Shown: piece by piece, positions 1 to 12,150 of the stretch
Layout of the letters: the number at the start of each line of letters is the position of its first letter
How positions within the stretch are numbered: the first letter of the stretch is position 1
The notes under the pieces: generated by a model
Databases searched by the model: none
Told to the model about the DNA's origin: nothing
Seen by the model: only the letters and a program-made list of their open reading frames with translations
Program-made: the position numbers and the translations under genes
Origin: Isoetes taiwanensis
Taxonomy: Eukaryota > Streptophyta > Lycopodiopsida > Isoetales > Isoetaceae
Reading direction: 5' to 3'
Length of the DNA stretch: 64,000 bases
Assembly: GCA_021234155.1 (NCBI GenBank)
Contig: JAJEKV010000027.1
Span: forward strand, 4,154,623-4,218,622

Positions 1-300
1 AATTACTTTCAAACTAATGGACAAGGGTGTCTCCCTTGTCTAACTATCAATATTTACAGGGGTGCCGGTCGTAGCTCTCTGCCTTGACCTGTGCAAGGGT
101 ATTTGGGCCAATATCCACATTATACTTACTGCTTGTACCCCATTGTGGACAACATGGGCCACTTGCTGATGCTTGTACTGCACAAACACATGTGAAGCTA
201 GTATTTATACTGGACCAGTTAGTCTAAAATCTGAGCCGTGAGGCTTATACTAGGTCAAATCCATCTGTTAATTTGATATATATATATATATATATATATA
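1..300. repeat. Left copy of LTR-like direct repeat (cut by window edge)
   Basis: Bases 1-275 recur at 4103-4377 with no difference that I could see by eye, and both copies run into a TA dinucleotide tract (about 25 bp here, about 95 bp in the other copy). The sequence after the tract differs. Near identity at a 4.1-kb spacing suggests a recent LTR retrotransposon or a recent segmental duplication. I found no clear primer-binding site or TG...CA boundary, so the LTR reading is an inference. Confidence 0.6.
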
Positions 301-3300
301 AGCTAAACCCTACCTCCAACCGGAAGGCAAAGTAGAACCCTAGATAGCAATGGGACAGGAGGATCCCTATGCCCTAGGGATCCCCCTGCCAACTGTACTA
401 AAAGTTAGCAAGATACATGAGAAATACCTGTATGGTTTGAGTTCTCTTTGCAGAATTGCAAGGTGGACTTTGAGTTCTGTAAATGCTCCAAAATTCAATG
501 ACTTGTTGGCAGCCAGTGTATCTCCATAGCAGCCATTACAGGATAACTATGTATCCATGAACACGGTTGAACTTTCGATACATCATCATTACTTGAGGCC
601 GAATTTAGGGATACTTGGAGATGAACTCCGTACTTAATTTATGTTGGCAGAATTGCCTATTACTTTAGAAGCCCTAAGGCCACTTTTTGACCAATAGCCA
701 AATTTTGGTCAGTAGCAGACTATTCATATGAATGCCTATCTTATAATATAAGATCTCATCTTATAATATACGACCTCAGAATGAATTTTGAAAAAACCAA
801 TGTACTTACTTTGTTTCCAAGGGATATCCTGTTCTGCCACAGACCATCATTCCTGCTGCAGCCTGTTTCTCTTGCATGCCATCGAGAATCAGTGTTATCT
901 GAGGCTCGGTGGTATCTGTTGTTACATATTACGTTGGTTATCATCGTTACTTCCGCTTTGGATGCAGCATTATATGCACAATCCTTGTTCTATCAAGAGT
1001 TTCATGTACTCCATGCTTTCTTCTATTTTATAGGACATCAGGCTCCGCTGTTCTTCATGCTGTATCCAGCATAGCTGACATCAGTTTCTTGCATTAAACA
1101 TTATGCCAGTCATATCCGACCAATTGGCTAGCCATATCCATCCGATTATTGAGTGGTATGTCCACGACACCTTACTAATAACATACAACCAACTGTTAGT
1201 TCTGAAATGGTTAAATATCCTCTGATAAACAATGTAAACAAAGTAGATATAAAGAATTACTTGGATCATACCCATTCTTAAATTGTTATACTCATAGGAC
1301 TACCAAGGCCCATGCCAGTTATACTGGCATCCTGAAATCACAGAATATATAAACTTGGCCTTAGCCTTATCCAACAGACTTAGCCATTCCAGACCATGGG
1401 CTCTGGAACTTATCAGTCCCTAGACATAGTCTAGGGGAGCCTTGGAAGTCCTTTAACTAAACTTTTTGTAAATGTCATTTATTCTTTTTCCATATTGGCC
1501 AAAAAGCTAGTCCATGACATATCCTAGACCCTTCCATGGCCTATTGTTACACTATTTTAGTACCATCTATAACCTTTTCTAAGAGTTAAGCAATGCTGCT
1601 TTACCTCAGCCTTTTTATACATATGCCAAAAGCTTTATACATCTTACAGATATTCTCGCCTGAAGCCCATAAGAAGACATATCTAGAGTTCAATTCATTT
1701 ATTTTTTTCCCAACATGTTATTATTGTGTTGAAAGCTAATGCATAATCCAAAGCGGCTGCAAAATCCAATTTCTATTACTAATGTACAATCCATGCATAT
1801 CCAAAACTGCTATGCTACAGCAAAAACGAGCCTTAGTATTTGTGGAAACATGTCCATGTAACAATCAGTTTCATTCTTCCAATAATTTTCATTAAGAGAA
1901 CTAGCAGTAGCAATTTTAAAAGGAGCATGGAAATTCTTACTGTCATTCACATCAGAAAAATATGATGTGGTTATTAAGTCTCTTACAGCCATGCCAACCG
2001 ACCGTAAGCTGGCGAAAAAAATTCCCAAATTTTTGCATAATGTGTGTTACCTCAAGTGGTCAAGAAAAGTTCATAGACTTCCATTTAAATAGAAACCAGA
2101 ACTGCTGCTCCATTGCCTTCAGCCCATTGGGCAAACTTCTTTGTGTAACACTGCTCCAAAATATTCATAACCAAATGAAATCTGGAGATGCAAGATTGGT
2201 TACCTGTAACCAAACAGACCCATATTAGCAATAATCTCGGTAATAGGGAGAGGGTTAACAGGTAAGCAGTAATCTTGCATGGCTCATCGCCCTTCACCAA
2301 ATATGTACTTCAAGAACAAATTCTAAGACTAAATACTCTTTATATTGTATACAAACCCGAAATGTAATATGGAGGTTGTTGTCCTCCTTGAATTCCAGCT
2401 TTATTCAAACATTAATTTACTTTAAAATAACCTGATTAAATTGTAGCTCCTGATCAGAGTTGTTGTTGCTTGATTCTCCATGTTGTTGTTGCTTAAAGTA
2501 GCCTGCCACTTTCCAAATGCCTCCATCCTTCTTTGTGATAGCAATCACGTCCATCATATACTTGTCCATTATGCCAAAAGGAATTGCTTGCAAGATCGTG
2601 CATATACCTCATTCTCCTTTTTGCACAAGGCCACGATCCAGCCCTGCGTTCTTGACCAAAGGCATTATCTCTTATTTGCTAGGTTTGCTCTTCATGCCTA
2701 GAGGCGGAAGCGCCATCGCCTAACTGCTGCTTACAAATGCAAAACCGGACTGTAAATACCAGTTTCCTGCCTCTTATAGCCTGCCGGCAGCTGCAAATTC
2801 CGGATTCTGCTTTCCTCTTATCTTCCGACATCATGGCCGGATAAGCTAACCACAGGTGCTAGTTGCTAAATCTGGAGTTTTGCTAGATTCAGAGCTAACT
2901 TAGCACTAACTTGCATGCAACTCCAGTTCCGGCAGCACTCCATTTCGTGGTATGATGCCATATATTCTCTTGTACTGTCGCTTACCACCATCCAATGTCA
3001 TGATTGCTGCCGCCATGTTCGCCGGATTCAGATCCGGAAGTGCAACCCAAGAAGGGTTTCTGCTACAGTGCTATTCGATCCTCTGTTTTCACTTTTTTCT
3101 ATTTTTAATAAGTCATTTCCACATATTTCCAGTTTTGAGCAGATATTTAACCAATGAAGCTCTATTTCTTAACTACAATATGCATTTTTCCACATATGTG
3201 GTACATGTTACCATTTTGTTGAGTTGTTGGCCACCACCTGTATGTATCTGCTGCTTAAGATATTGTTGCACCATGCAACCATAAAATTCCTGTTTACACA

Positions 3301-4041
3301 TACCACTTAAAAATGACGAGTCTTAAGGTTTTAACACCATGCTCAGTTGCTATATAAGTTGTAAAGTGCCAAATCTATTACCTTGTCCAAGATTGCGCCA
3401 GTCCATATGCAGAAGCACTAGGCTAGTTGCACCATCACATCCGTTAGAGTTAGGGCCAAGAGATAAAGCCCCAGAAAATGCAAACACATTATTTTCCCTT
3501 AGGTTCCAATACTCAAAGCCAGGGTGTCTCCCCTTTCATCTTCCTGTTATTATCGCTGAAGAGACTTCAGATAAATGCCCATGGATGTAAAGAATTAAGC
3601 CACATGTCATAATGCCTACATTTCTTCCAAAATATGCCAGCAAGGTTACGAAAGCCATTATTTGTGCACCATTTTACCTTTATACCATATATGCAAGTGG
3701 GCATATACACACGGTTTTTGCACATGGTTTTATGACCATGTATGCCATCCTACCCATCATAGTTCCATGTTTCCCAAACAAATCCTTTTCTTTACCCTAA
3801 GGTGAACCAGGTTCATTTCCTAATCCAAGTTCCAGTTCACAATATCATTGATTTGAGGTGATACAACCATGTAAAACTTGCTTTTTATTTTTACGTCCAT
3901 CAACTGGTCAATTATGCACTAACCTGGAAGTATAGTTTGCTTAGTAGATTTGAACTTGCCATTTTCGCTTGTTCTCCAATAGTGCAACCTATGCCATCGT
4001 AAACCAAATTGTTGATGTCTTAGTGCTACAATCGTCCAAAA
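301..4041. other. Interior between the two direct repeats, non-coding
   Basis: There is no open frame over about 110 codons and no recognisable gag, protease, integrase or RT motif on either strand. If the flanking repeats are LTRs, this would be the interior of a non-autonomous large retrotransposon derivative. A diverged relative of the right repeat's first 100 bases lies at about 3437-3540 (shared gggccaagagata and gccccagaa blocks), so older copies of the same family are present. Confidence 0.4.
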
Positions 4042-4476
<435 letters not shown>

Positions 4477-4487
4477 TTAGGAGTGGC

Positions 4488-4686
4488 TTCTAGAAGCTTC
4501 TTTTATATCTATACCGCCAGATCCTGGCCGTCGGTTTGCTCCCTTGCAATCTCGGCCGTCAGATCTTGTGGCTTCCGGAAGCTTCTTGGCGGAGATGTGG
4601 TAGTTTCCAGAATGTCTTCAAAATTCTAGAAGATGGCAAGAAATTCTAGAACATTCTTCAATGTTCTGAATGCTAGTATATATATG
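4488..4686 (+). promoter_or_regulatory. Heat-shock-element cluster beside a TATA box
   Basis: Two perfect three-unit heat-shock elements (TTCnnGAAnnTTC) lie at 4488-4500 and 4573-4585. A third is at 4644-4656, with two-unit elements at 4605-4612 and 4624-4631. A TATA-like tatatatat follows at about 4677-4685. The order, HSEs then TATA, is that of plant heat-inducible promoters. No convincing long coding sequence follows (the best frame is 75 codons from 4692), so it may drive a non-coding or TE transcript, or be fortuitous. Confidence 0.5.
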
Positions 4687-5656
4687 AAACATTGGGCGTT
4701 GACATGGTTTTGGAGTTATCTATGCTTGTGCCGCAGGTGAGGTTGCCATTCTTTGCATTGCACGCCCTCTCCACAAAATCTATTCTTGATTCTTTGTTCT
4801 CTCCGAATCCAGCGCCAATTTATTATCAGTGGAGCTGTTGGAGCGCCTATGGTGAGCGGATAGTGCCACTTTATATGGTTTTTTTCCCTTCATGCTTCCG
4901 ATTTTTTTGTAGAGTCTGAGGGTTTGGATTTCCGGCTTACATATTCAAGCCCAATAATGTTATTTAAGCTTGGAGCTTTGGAATCAGGGCTGTGGTTTCA
5001 AAGCCCTCAACAGCAGAACCCTTCTGGTGTGCTCGGTTTTTGCTCTATACATGTAATTGTTTTATGCAAATAGCTATGATTTCTGTGTTTTTGCTTGCAG
5101 GAGTTCATAAGATGTCGGCTATGGCGTTACTGAGTATAGACCAGCTTTTCAGAGAAGCACGGCTTTTCTTTGCATTGTTGGATCTGGCTTTAACTCTACA
5201 AATGCATTTGTAGCAAAATATGTAGAAGGCCGGGCATCTGGAGGTCGCTCTCTAAGCATAAGATGCAGGCTTACGAATATTCATCTTGGAATTCGTCTGT
5301 AATTAGGGCATTGAAGAGTGTCGAAAAGCTTAAATCCGGCAAAGAAATTAGTAGGGCTCAAATCCGGCAAAAAATAGGTACGGTTTTTGTTCTTGGAGCT
5401 TTAACAGCTTAGGCTATGGCTTTTTGCGTAGAACAAAATACAGATTGAAAGATGACAAATAGAGCAGCTTAGGCTATGGTTTTTCAGTCCGGGAGGCATG
5501 TGCAAAATGGCTCCACAGACATGTGCAGCTCTGGAAGCGGAAGGTCTGTCAAATTTGTAACAGAAACCAAAGAAATCTACGGCCCTAGTTATTTAAGAGA
5601 TTTTGGATGGGTAGACAGGAAAGGCTAAATTATAAGCGATCCACCCTGGGCCTTCT
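4687..5656. other. No recognisable gene
   Basis: Only short unrelated frames. A cttgcag splice-acceptor-like string ends at 5100, and similar gctatggctttt phrases recur at about 5410 and 5470. I see no gene. Confidence 0.4.
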
Positions 5657-6006
5657 CTATAAACACTCTGTTCCGTCCCTTTTTTCCTTATTCTTCTTTC
5701 CACAGTTTGAACTATTCCGCCTTCGCCTTCCTATTGCTTCTTAATCCCTTTGTCTGCTTTTAATCTCCCCCCCTCCAGATTTCAGCGTTTCTTCATCTTC
5801 TTACTATTAAATACTCTGGATTTTTTTTTTTTTATCCAGATTATTGGGTGCTTCTCTTGCTGTCTCAGAATTTTTAAGGTGAAATGCTCGTTGAATCTGC
5901 AGTTCTAGCCAGATTTCGAGTGTTTCTGTTGATATTTTTGTAGGATTTGGTCCTTTATCTTGCTCAATATTTGGGTATATATCTCTGCTTTGCAGGGTCT
6001 TCTGTT
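5657..6006 (+). promoter_or_regulatory. Candidate pol II promoter and 5' leader with intron
   Basis: CTATAAAC at 5657-5664 is followed by a strongly pyrimidine-rich stretch (about 5670-5790), typical of plant transcription starts and leaders. A possible leader intron runs from the GT in aaggtgaaatg (about 5879) to the acceptor ctttgcag at about 5996. An ATG in good plant context (ATGGCG) lies at 6007. All of this is pattern-based. Confidence 0.35.
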
Positions 6007-6081
6007 ATGGCGGCTACAGCTAAAAGATTGTCTTTGCCAAGCTTATGCCAAAGCTGTATCTATTGGAAACATATAGTTTAA
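6007..6081 (+). pseudogene. Possible truncated gene start (24 codons)
   Basis: An ATGGCGGCT start directly after the candidate leader intron opens a frame with basic and hydroxylated residues (MAATAKRLSLPSLCQSC), as in an organelle targeting peptide, but it stops after 24 codons. Plausible splice donors follow at about 6054 and 6107. I could not join it to any recognisable downstream exon. It may be a 5' gene fragment or chance. Confidence 0.2.
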
Positions 6082-6167
6082 AACTTGCTGAAGACAGCAG
6101 TATTCTAGGTAATGGCCCGACCATGAATTCGATAGGAGGACTGGCTGCAGAGTTTTGTCTGGTGGCT

Positions 6168-6432
6168 ATGAACCTTGTTAAAGAGAGTTTGTGTATGGTC
6201 AATTTCGTGTGTTTTATAGGCAGTAACCAGCGCATTATTTATTCTAATCTAATTGCGATGCCATTTTCTAAAAATGCAGGGTTTCTAAAAGTTGACTATG
6301 AACCTTGTTGAAGAGAGTTTGTGTATGGTCAATTTCGTGTGTGTTTTATAGGCAGTAAGTCCAGCGCATCATTTATTCTAATCTAATTGCGATGCCATTT
6401 TCTAAAAATACAGGGTTTCTAAAAGTTGACTG
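6168..6432. repeat. Tandem duplication, 130-bp unit, two copies
   Basis: The stretch starting atgaaccttgtt at 6168 is repeated from 6298 with only a few substitutions and a small indel. Each copy ends in a cagggtttctaaaagttgac block that contains an acceptor-like tgcag/acag. It lies just downstream of the possible gene start at 6007. Confidence 0.9.
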
Positions 6433-7810
6433 TGGTATGGACCTCGCAGCAGCATAGGCATCCGTAGATCTTATAGGTTACTTGATGTATTTCCTCTGTC
6501 GATGTGAGATTTTGGTATAATCCCCTTGCATTGTCAAAGTGTTGTATCAGTGCTCGGAATATCTTAGATTCAGTTAGCCTAGAAGACAATCATTGTATTC
6601 TTGCCTTGCATTAGGTTCAACTTAGATTCAGAAATTCTTTACATTAGTTCAATATACATTGCCCACACCATTATATGATTCCGTAGACGTTATACCAATA
6701 ATTATGTGCTAATACGTTACAAATGTTGGGACATGACCTGTATTTTTTTTTGTTAACCATGCACGCCCAAGACATTCGATGTGTGGCCATATAATCCTAG
6801 CATTGCGTTTTCCCATTAATGCCCAATGATAGACATTTCTACCTAGGTGCTAGGTGCGGATAAATATATTTTTGCAGGATGGTCCACAAGTATAGTTATG
6901 GTGCATTTGCTATTCACTTCTTCCTCTCTTGCAAACCATAGTCTAAATTTAATATAAAGCTTATTCTTTTGTTGTTTTGTCTCTTTAGATACGAGTCATG
7001 TTGTTAGTATTATCCGTATAAATGTTATTAAAAAAAAATATGGTGAGTGCATTGTTGTTTATAGTCAAAAGCTACGAGAAACACAATTATTTGTCGTCAT
7101 ACATGCAGTCATCATATGAAATTATATAAGCGAAGCTACATTGTATTGAGGCTTATTGTTCTTCATCTCTTCATCACAACCCCACATCCTCACTTCTTTG
7201 TCTCACCCATCCATTGATTTTTAAAAGTAAACAATGGTCCTAACATACATGCTTCAATAATGCCCAAAACATATGCAGTACCTCAACTCAATCCATTGTT
7301 TTTTAAAAATAGAGAATGGTCCTAACTTACATGCTCCAACAATGCCCAAAATATATCACATCATTATGTCGAACCATGAGGCCACTCGTAGTTCAACATA
7401 GCTTCTAAAGAAACACACATTGGCATATACGTATTAACTTTTGACAAACATAGACACACTCTTGGCTCTTGCTTTACACCAATCCAAATATATCAAACTT
7501 TCTCCTTTATTCAAGTAATTTTGAAATACAACAATACTAACATTACAAACTACAGCAGTTGAATCCGCAAATGTTATTTGACGAGGGTGATCCATTTATG
7601 CAATTCTAAAACAACTCAGTTTTCGACAATTAAGATGCCTTATACTGTTACTGACCCAATATTTGACGAATGCATTTATGACAATCTCAAAAAAACCTTT
7701 AAAAACCTAGGACAACCTAGGGGAATAATCTTAAAATATATGAAGTCAAGAACTTCCACTGTAGGAACATGCATCGTAAAAACATGATAAAACAAAAACA
7801 TTGTATTGTA
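6433..7810. other. Intergenic, no gene seen
   Basis: AT-rich with short frames only. An imperfect tandem duplication of about 80 bp lies at about 7205-7370 (shared atccattg, aatggtcctaac and aatgcccaaaa blocks). A partial copy of the unit start of the following array (aggaacatgcatcgtaaa) is at about 7764. Confidence 0.5.
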
Positions 7811-7863
7811 GGAACCTGCTAAAACTGGAACATGCACCGTAGGACGTGCTAAATTTCTTGTAT

Positions 7864-7904
<41 letters not shown>

Positions 7905-7906
<2 letters not shown>

Positions 7907-8457
7907 CTTATGTTTGTCGCGCTTATCCGACCGTCCGTTCGAGATCCTACGGCCCACGTGGCTTTGGGACGTATCCTACGGCTCAGATGGCTTGGGAGAT
8001 TCTATATATATTCTATATAGACGATCCTACGGTACAAGTTAATTTGATCCTGATCGTCGGTTCGAGATCCTACGGCCCACGTTGCTTGGGGACACATCCT
8101 ACGGCCCAGATGGCTTGGGAGTTTCTATATAGACTCTATGTAATTGATCCTACGGCCCAGGTTGCTCTTGATCCTGATCGTCGATCCGAGATCCTACGGC
8201 TCACGTTGCTTGGCACATATCTTACGGTCCACATGGCTTTGGGAATTATATGTAATAGATCCTACGACTCATATTGCTTTTATATGGTGAGATCCTAAGG
8301 CCTTAGGATCGTTGATCGAGTCTAAGATCCTAAGGCTCATGTTGAATGCTCGTCCCTTAAGGAAAGGCTTCTAAAATTTTTTATGTTATTGGGGGGATTC
8401 AAACCCTGGACCTCAACCCCCCAAGCCCCCCACTCTAACCACTAGACCAAGCATTAA
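7905..8457 (-). mobile_element. tRNA-headed SINE-like element, copy 1
   Basis: On the minus strand an A box, TGGTCTAGTGG (8449-8439, fits TRGYNNARNGG), is followed 33 bp later by a B box, GGTTTGAATCC (8405-8395). That is tRNA spacing, so this is an internal pol III promoter. The body that follows consists of repeated phrases around gccgtaggatc and ends near an AT-rich tract at about 7903. Downstream in that direction there is no tRNA gene structure. I read this as a tRNA-derived SINE, although the body repeats are unusual for one. Confidence 0.55.
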
Positions 8458-8513
8458 TTCCATGAATGATTTACGTTTCAGATATACTTAAGGGTAATGT
8501 TCTAATTATAACA

Positions 8514-8620
8514 TTCTAGATAGTTCAAGAAAGTTCTAGAATGTTCTGGAGGCTCTAGAAAGTTCTAAAATCTTCTAGAATGTTCTAGAAAGTTTCAGAA
8601 TATTCTAGAATGTTTTGGAA
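8514..8620. promoter_or_regulatory. Long heat-shock-element-like pentamer array
   Basis: TTC and GAA triplets alternate every 5 bp in two phased runs. Run 1 (8514-8551) has 8 positions, 6 of them exact. Run 2 (8558-8620) has 13 positions, of which 10 are exact TTC/GAA; the other three differ by one base (AAA, TTT, TTT). This is the nTTCnnGAAn architecture recognised by heat-shock factors. Whether it binds HSF is an inference; a simple TTCTAGAA-type tandem repeat would look the same. Confidence 0.5.
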
Positions 8621-9290
8621 GATAAGAGAATCTAGGGGGAATTTAAGAGAATCCTTCCAGAAAGTCCCAAATTCTAGAACATAAGAGAATCTGGGGGGAA
8701 TCTAAGAAATTTCTTCCAGAAAGTTTCAAAAGAATCTACGGGAATGTAAGAGAATCTAGGGAAATACTTCCAGAAAGTTCTAGGGTATTTTGAAAGTCTC
8801 AGAATGTTCCAGAAAGTCTTAGAATGTTCTAAAAAGTTCTAGAATGTAAAGGAATCTAGGAGAATCTAACGCAATCTAAAAAAATCTCATAAAATGTAAG
8901 AGAATCTAAGAAAATATTTACAATCCTAAGGGAATCTCTTAAAATCTAGGGGATCTAAGGGAATCTTCATAATATCTAAGGGAATCTAAGAAAATGTTGA
9001 TGAAATCTTAGAGTATCTAGGGGAATCTTTATAGAATCTCTTTGAATCTCATATAATGTAAGGGAACCTAGGGCAATCTCATAAAATCTAAAGGGATCTA
9101 AGAGAATCTAAGGGGATCTTCATAGAATCTTAAAGAATCTATGGAAATCTAATAGAATCTAGAGGGAATCTTATAAAATTTAGAGGAATCTCCACGAAAC
9201 CTCCAAGAGAACCTTGGTAGAATCTTAGAGAATGTATGAATTTAGAGTATTCTCAAGAGATCCTTTTAGAATGTAGGACACGACAAGAAC
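8621..9290. repeat. GAATCT-rich degenerate minisatellite
   Basis: Irregular reiteration of gaatcta(a/g)gg and agaatcta phrases with no fixed period. An equivalent stretch is at about 9900-10400 in the second unit. There is no open frame. Confidence 0.7.
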
Positions 9291-9365
9291 TTGCACGTAG
9301 GAACATGCTAAAACTCGAACATGCACCATAGGACGCATTAAATTTCTTGTCTCTATATATATTCT

Positions 9366-9768
9366 TATGTTTCGCGCTTATCCGGCCGTCCGTTCGAGAT
9401 CCGACGGCTCACGTGGGTTTGGGACGTATCCTACGGCCCAGATGGCCTGGGAGTTTACATATAATATGTGTACCATGGTCCTACGGTCGAGATTGATTTG
9501 CGGTCCGAGATCCGACGGCTTACGTGGCTTGGGGACACATCCTACGGTCCACGTGGCTTTGGGAATTATATGTAATAGATCCTACGGCTCATATTGCTTT
9601 TATATGGTGAGATCTTGATCGTTGATTGAGTCTAAAGATCCTAAGGCTCATATTGAATGCTCGTTCCTTAAGGAAAGGTTTTTAAATTTTTTTATGTTAT
9701 TGGGGGGGATTCGAACCCTGGACCTCAACCCCCAAAACCCCCCACTCTAGCCACTAAACCAAGCATTA
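9366..9768 (-). mobile_element. tRNA-headed SINE-like element, copy 2
   Basis: Second copy of the same structure: A box TGGTTTAGTGG (9761-9751) and perfect-consensus B box GGTTCGAATCC (9717-9707). The body is shorter than copy 1, having lost one group of the cctacggcccac-type phrases. The two heads differ at several places but both A and B boxes fit consensus. Confidence 0.55.
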
Positions 9769-9829
9769 ATTCTATAAATAATTTTGTTTCAAACATACTT
9801 AAGGGTAATGTTCTAATTAAGATAAAATA

Positions 9830-9920
9830 GACTATAATATTCTAGGATGTTTTGAAAGTTTCAAAATTTTCCAGAAAATTCTAAAATGTTCTAGAAATTT
9901 CTAGAATGTAAGGGAATCCA
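9830..9920. repeat. Decayed counterpart of the pentamer array
   Basis: In the second tandem unit the same position holds attctaggatgttttgaaag and related TTC/GAA-like phrases, clearly related to 8514-8620 but with many substitutions. This shows the array belongs to the repeat unit rather than to a single-copy promoter. Confidence 0.5.
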
Positions 9921-11105
9921 GGAGAATTAAAAGGAATATAAGAAATCTCATAAATTGTAAGAGAATCTAGGAAAATATACAAGTCTAACGGAATCTCTTA
10001 AAATCTTATTGAATCTAAGGGAATCTTCATAATATCTAAGGGAATCTAAGAAAATCTTGATGAAATCTTAGAGTTTTTTTTAAGATTTTGCAAAGAGCGA
10101 CAATAGAATGCTCTAAAATGTTTCATACTAAAGGTGTACAATATAAATCTTGAAAAAAAAAATATTCTAGATGCTCAGGGCAAGCGCCTTGGTCTAAAAA
10201 TAGAAAATGTTTTAAAAACGTTGCACAGATCCAAAATAGATTATTTTGGAAGGTTTTAAATGCTCATGGGTGAGCACCTCAATCAAAATAGAAAATTCTA
10301 AGAGAATATAGGGGAATCTTCATCAATGCTAAATATAATACATAGAATGTTGAAGAATATAGAGGAATCACAAGAGAATCTCAGTGGAATCGTTGGTTAG
10401 CTAGAGCACTACAGAGCCTTGCACCGTAAGAACATGCTAAAACTGGAACAATGCGCCGTAGGACTTATTAATTTTCTTGTATATATATATGCATACATCT
10501 TAAAGTCATGTTCCAAAAACAATGATGTGGTCAGGCTATTGGATTGGGTAAGAGCAATGCTAGTTGTCTTAATGAATAGAAAATTGATATTCTTCTTGAA
10601 AATGCTAAATGGAGTCCATTTGTTTGCCTTCATCCTACTGCAACGTTCCAAACAGGCATGTGCCACAAGGTCAAGCATTTACTTCAAATTTGCAATCGTT
10701 GTACAACTCGCTGACGCAACAGAGTTGCCTCTAAACCGAAGCGAAATTCAAGGCATAATACTCCATGCAACCATTTATGCATAAGCCCATAGGTGCCAAT
10801 ACCTGTGCAAGCTTATAACTTCAAGTGTTTAACTCTTTGAACTCAGAATTACAAGAATTACAGTTTATGCATTTGAATGTGGCAGTAAAATTACCATTGA
10901 GTTTCTGTACGCATACATAAATGATAAAGAATCATAGAAATTTATAATCTCTTGCCTTTGCTCTGTGCACTATATTTGCTCTATGCTCTATGCAAACTTA
11001 TTAATGCCTTTCTTCAGAAGTAAGTGCTGTTGATCCCCACTTACCCCCCATGCCGCAAAGAAGCGGCCGGGCCCATGTCGAGACCCATATCCGCCTAATG
11101 CACCG

Positions 11106-11417
11106 GTGGGCACATACTGTGATGAACTTGCATGCGATGCAGACTCTGGCGGTTGGTTGTATAGACGCATAATTGGGCCTCACAAGTTAGTGCCTTATGT
11201 GGAGCTATGGAGCCAGCTAGTTGCCCTGGCACACCTAGATGGAACCACCCATCGGCGGATTACTGCCACCTCCGAAAATATTTCAGAGGAATGGGAAATT
11301 GGTGTGCACACCCATGGCATTCCCCAAGAGTACATAATGCAGTGCATGGAAGTGTGCACATGCAAAAGCGGCCAAATCATGAAAGATGTTGACTTCAATT
11401 ACTATGAGGGGCCCTGA
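11106..11417 (+). CDS. Hypothetical ORF, 103 codons
   Basis: An open frame in a locally GC-richer patch. The product is mildly acidic, with a Cys pair (CTCKSG) near the end, and is not recognised. No splice signals or promoter support it, and overlapping frames of 60-77 codons exist on the other strand, so it may be chance. It could also be a captured gene fragment, given the mobile elements on both sides. Confidence 0.15.
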   Translation: MGTYCDELACDADSGGWLYRRIIGPHKLVPYVELWSQLVALAHLDGTTHRRITATSENISEEWEIGVHTHGIPQEYIMQCMEVCTCKSGQIMKDVDFNYYEGP

Positions 11418-11649
11418 GCAAAGGGTGGTTGAGCTTCAAATGGCTTATCGTGTTCCCACCAACGCGTGAGGGGTGTAACAGTGAGATCGTGGATGACTTC
11501 GCTTGCCACAGATGGAGGCAACCGCGTAGAAGAGGGACTCGTGGAGATAGGCAGATCAGAAGCTCGCACCGTAGAGGATGCTTCGGTTGCGGACTGTGAA
11601 ACCACATGGAAACAGTGCATCATCTGCTGCTGCACGAATATACATATTC

Positions 11650-12150
11650 ACGGCTGGGTCATTGTAATGTTAAAAGCTGATTAGATCATACAAAGCTGTA
11701 ATGTTTGACCAAATCTGTCAAATTCTATTGCATCCATTATTGATGCATATTGATATTTGTTATCAGAAAGATTTATCCTTGATTAATCTATAACTTTGCA
11801 ATTTTCAAGCATTTTGGGTTACTTCTAGCTTCAGGTGTCAAGGTGTCAACCAGATGGGGATAGAAACGGACAAATTCGCATTGAAAACTAAATAGCTTAT
11901 ACGGAGCCTTCCATCACAAGGGCAAGTTAAAGAATGCAAAAGAACACAAACAATCTGCCTTTTTTGACAACCCTTTGGCGGCTGGGTCATTGTAATGCTG
12001 AAAGCTGATTAGATCACACAAAGCTGTATTGTCGTTCAATGCAATTTTCAAGCATTTTGGGTCATTTCTTGCTTCAGGTGTGAAGGTGTCAACCAGATGG
12101 GGATAGAGACGGATAAATTCGCATTGAAAACTAAATAGCTTATAGGAGTT
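11650..12150. repeat. Imperfect direct repeat, about 330 bp apart in two blocks
   Basis: The phrase ggctgggtcattgtaatg with ~35 following bases occurs at about 11653 and 11981. A second block (caggtgtcaaggtgtcaacc ... attgaaaactaaatagctta) occurs at about 11833 and 12075. Both blocks are in the same order, so this is one diverged tandem duplication. Confidence 0.8.

Larger units (their letters stand above)
7811..10500. repeat. Three-unit tandem array of a composite repeat
   Basis: A common unit start (gaacatgctaaaactggaacatgcaccgtagg, with variations) occurs at about 7811, 9300 and 10430. Periods are about 1.49 and 1.13 kb, and the third unit is cut short. Units 1 and 2 then share, in order, a TA-rich tract, a block of catcctacggcccacgtggct-type phrases, a tRNA-like head on the minus strand, a TTCTAGAA-rich stretch and a GAATCT-rich stretch. 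Unit 1 keeps all parts best. Confidence 0.8.

Noticed and set aside
8387-8457. Functional tRNA gene on the minus strand
   Set aside because: A and B boxes fit, but I could not pair an acceptor stem or find an anticodon arm. The same head recurs at 9768 joined to repeat sequence, so it is tRNA-derived.
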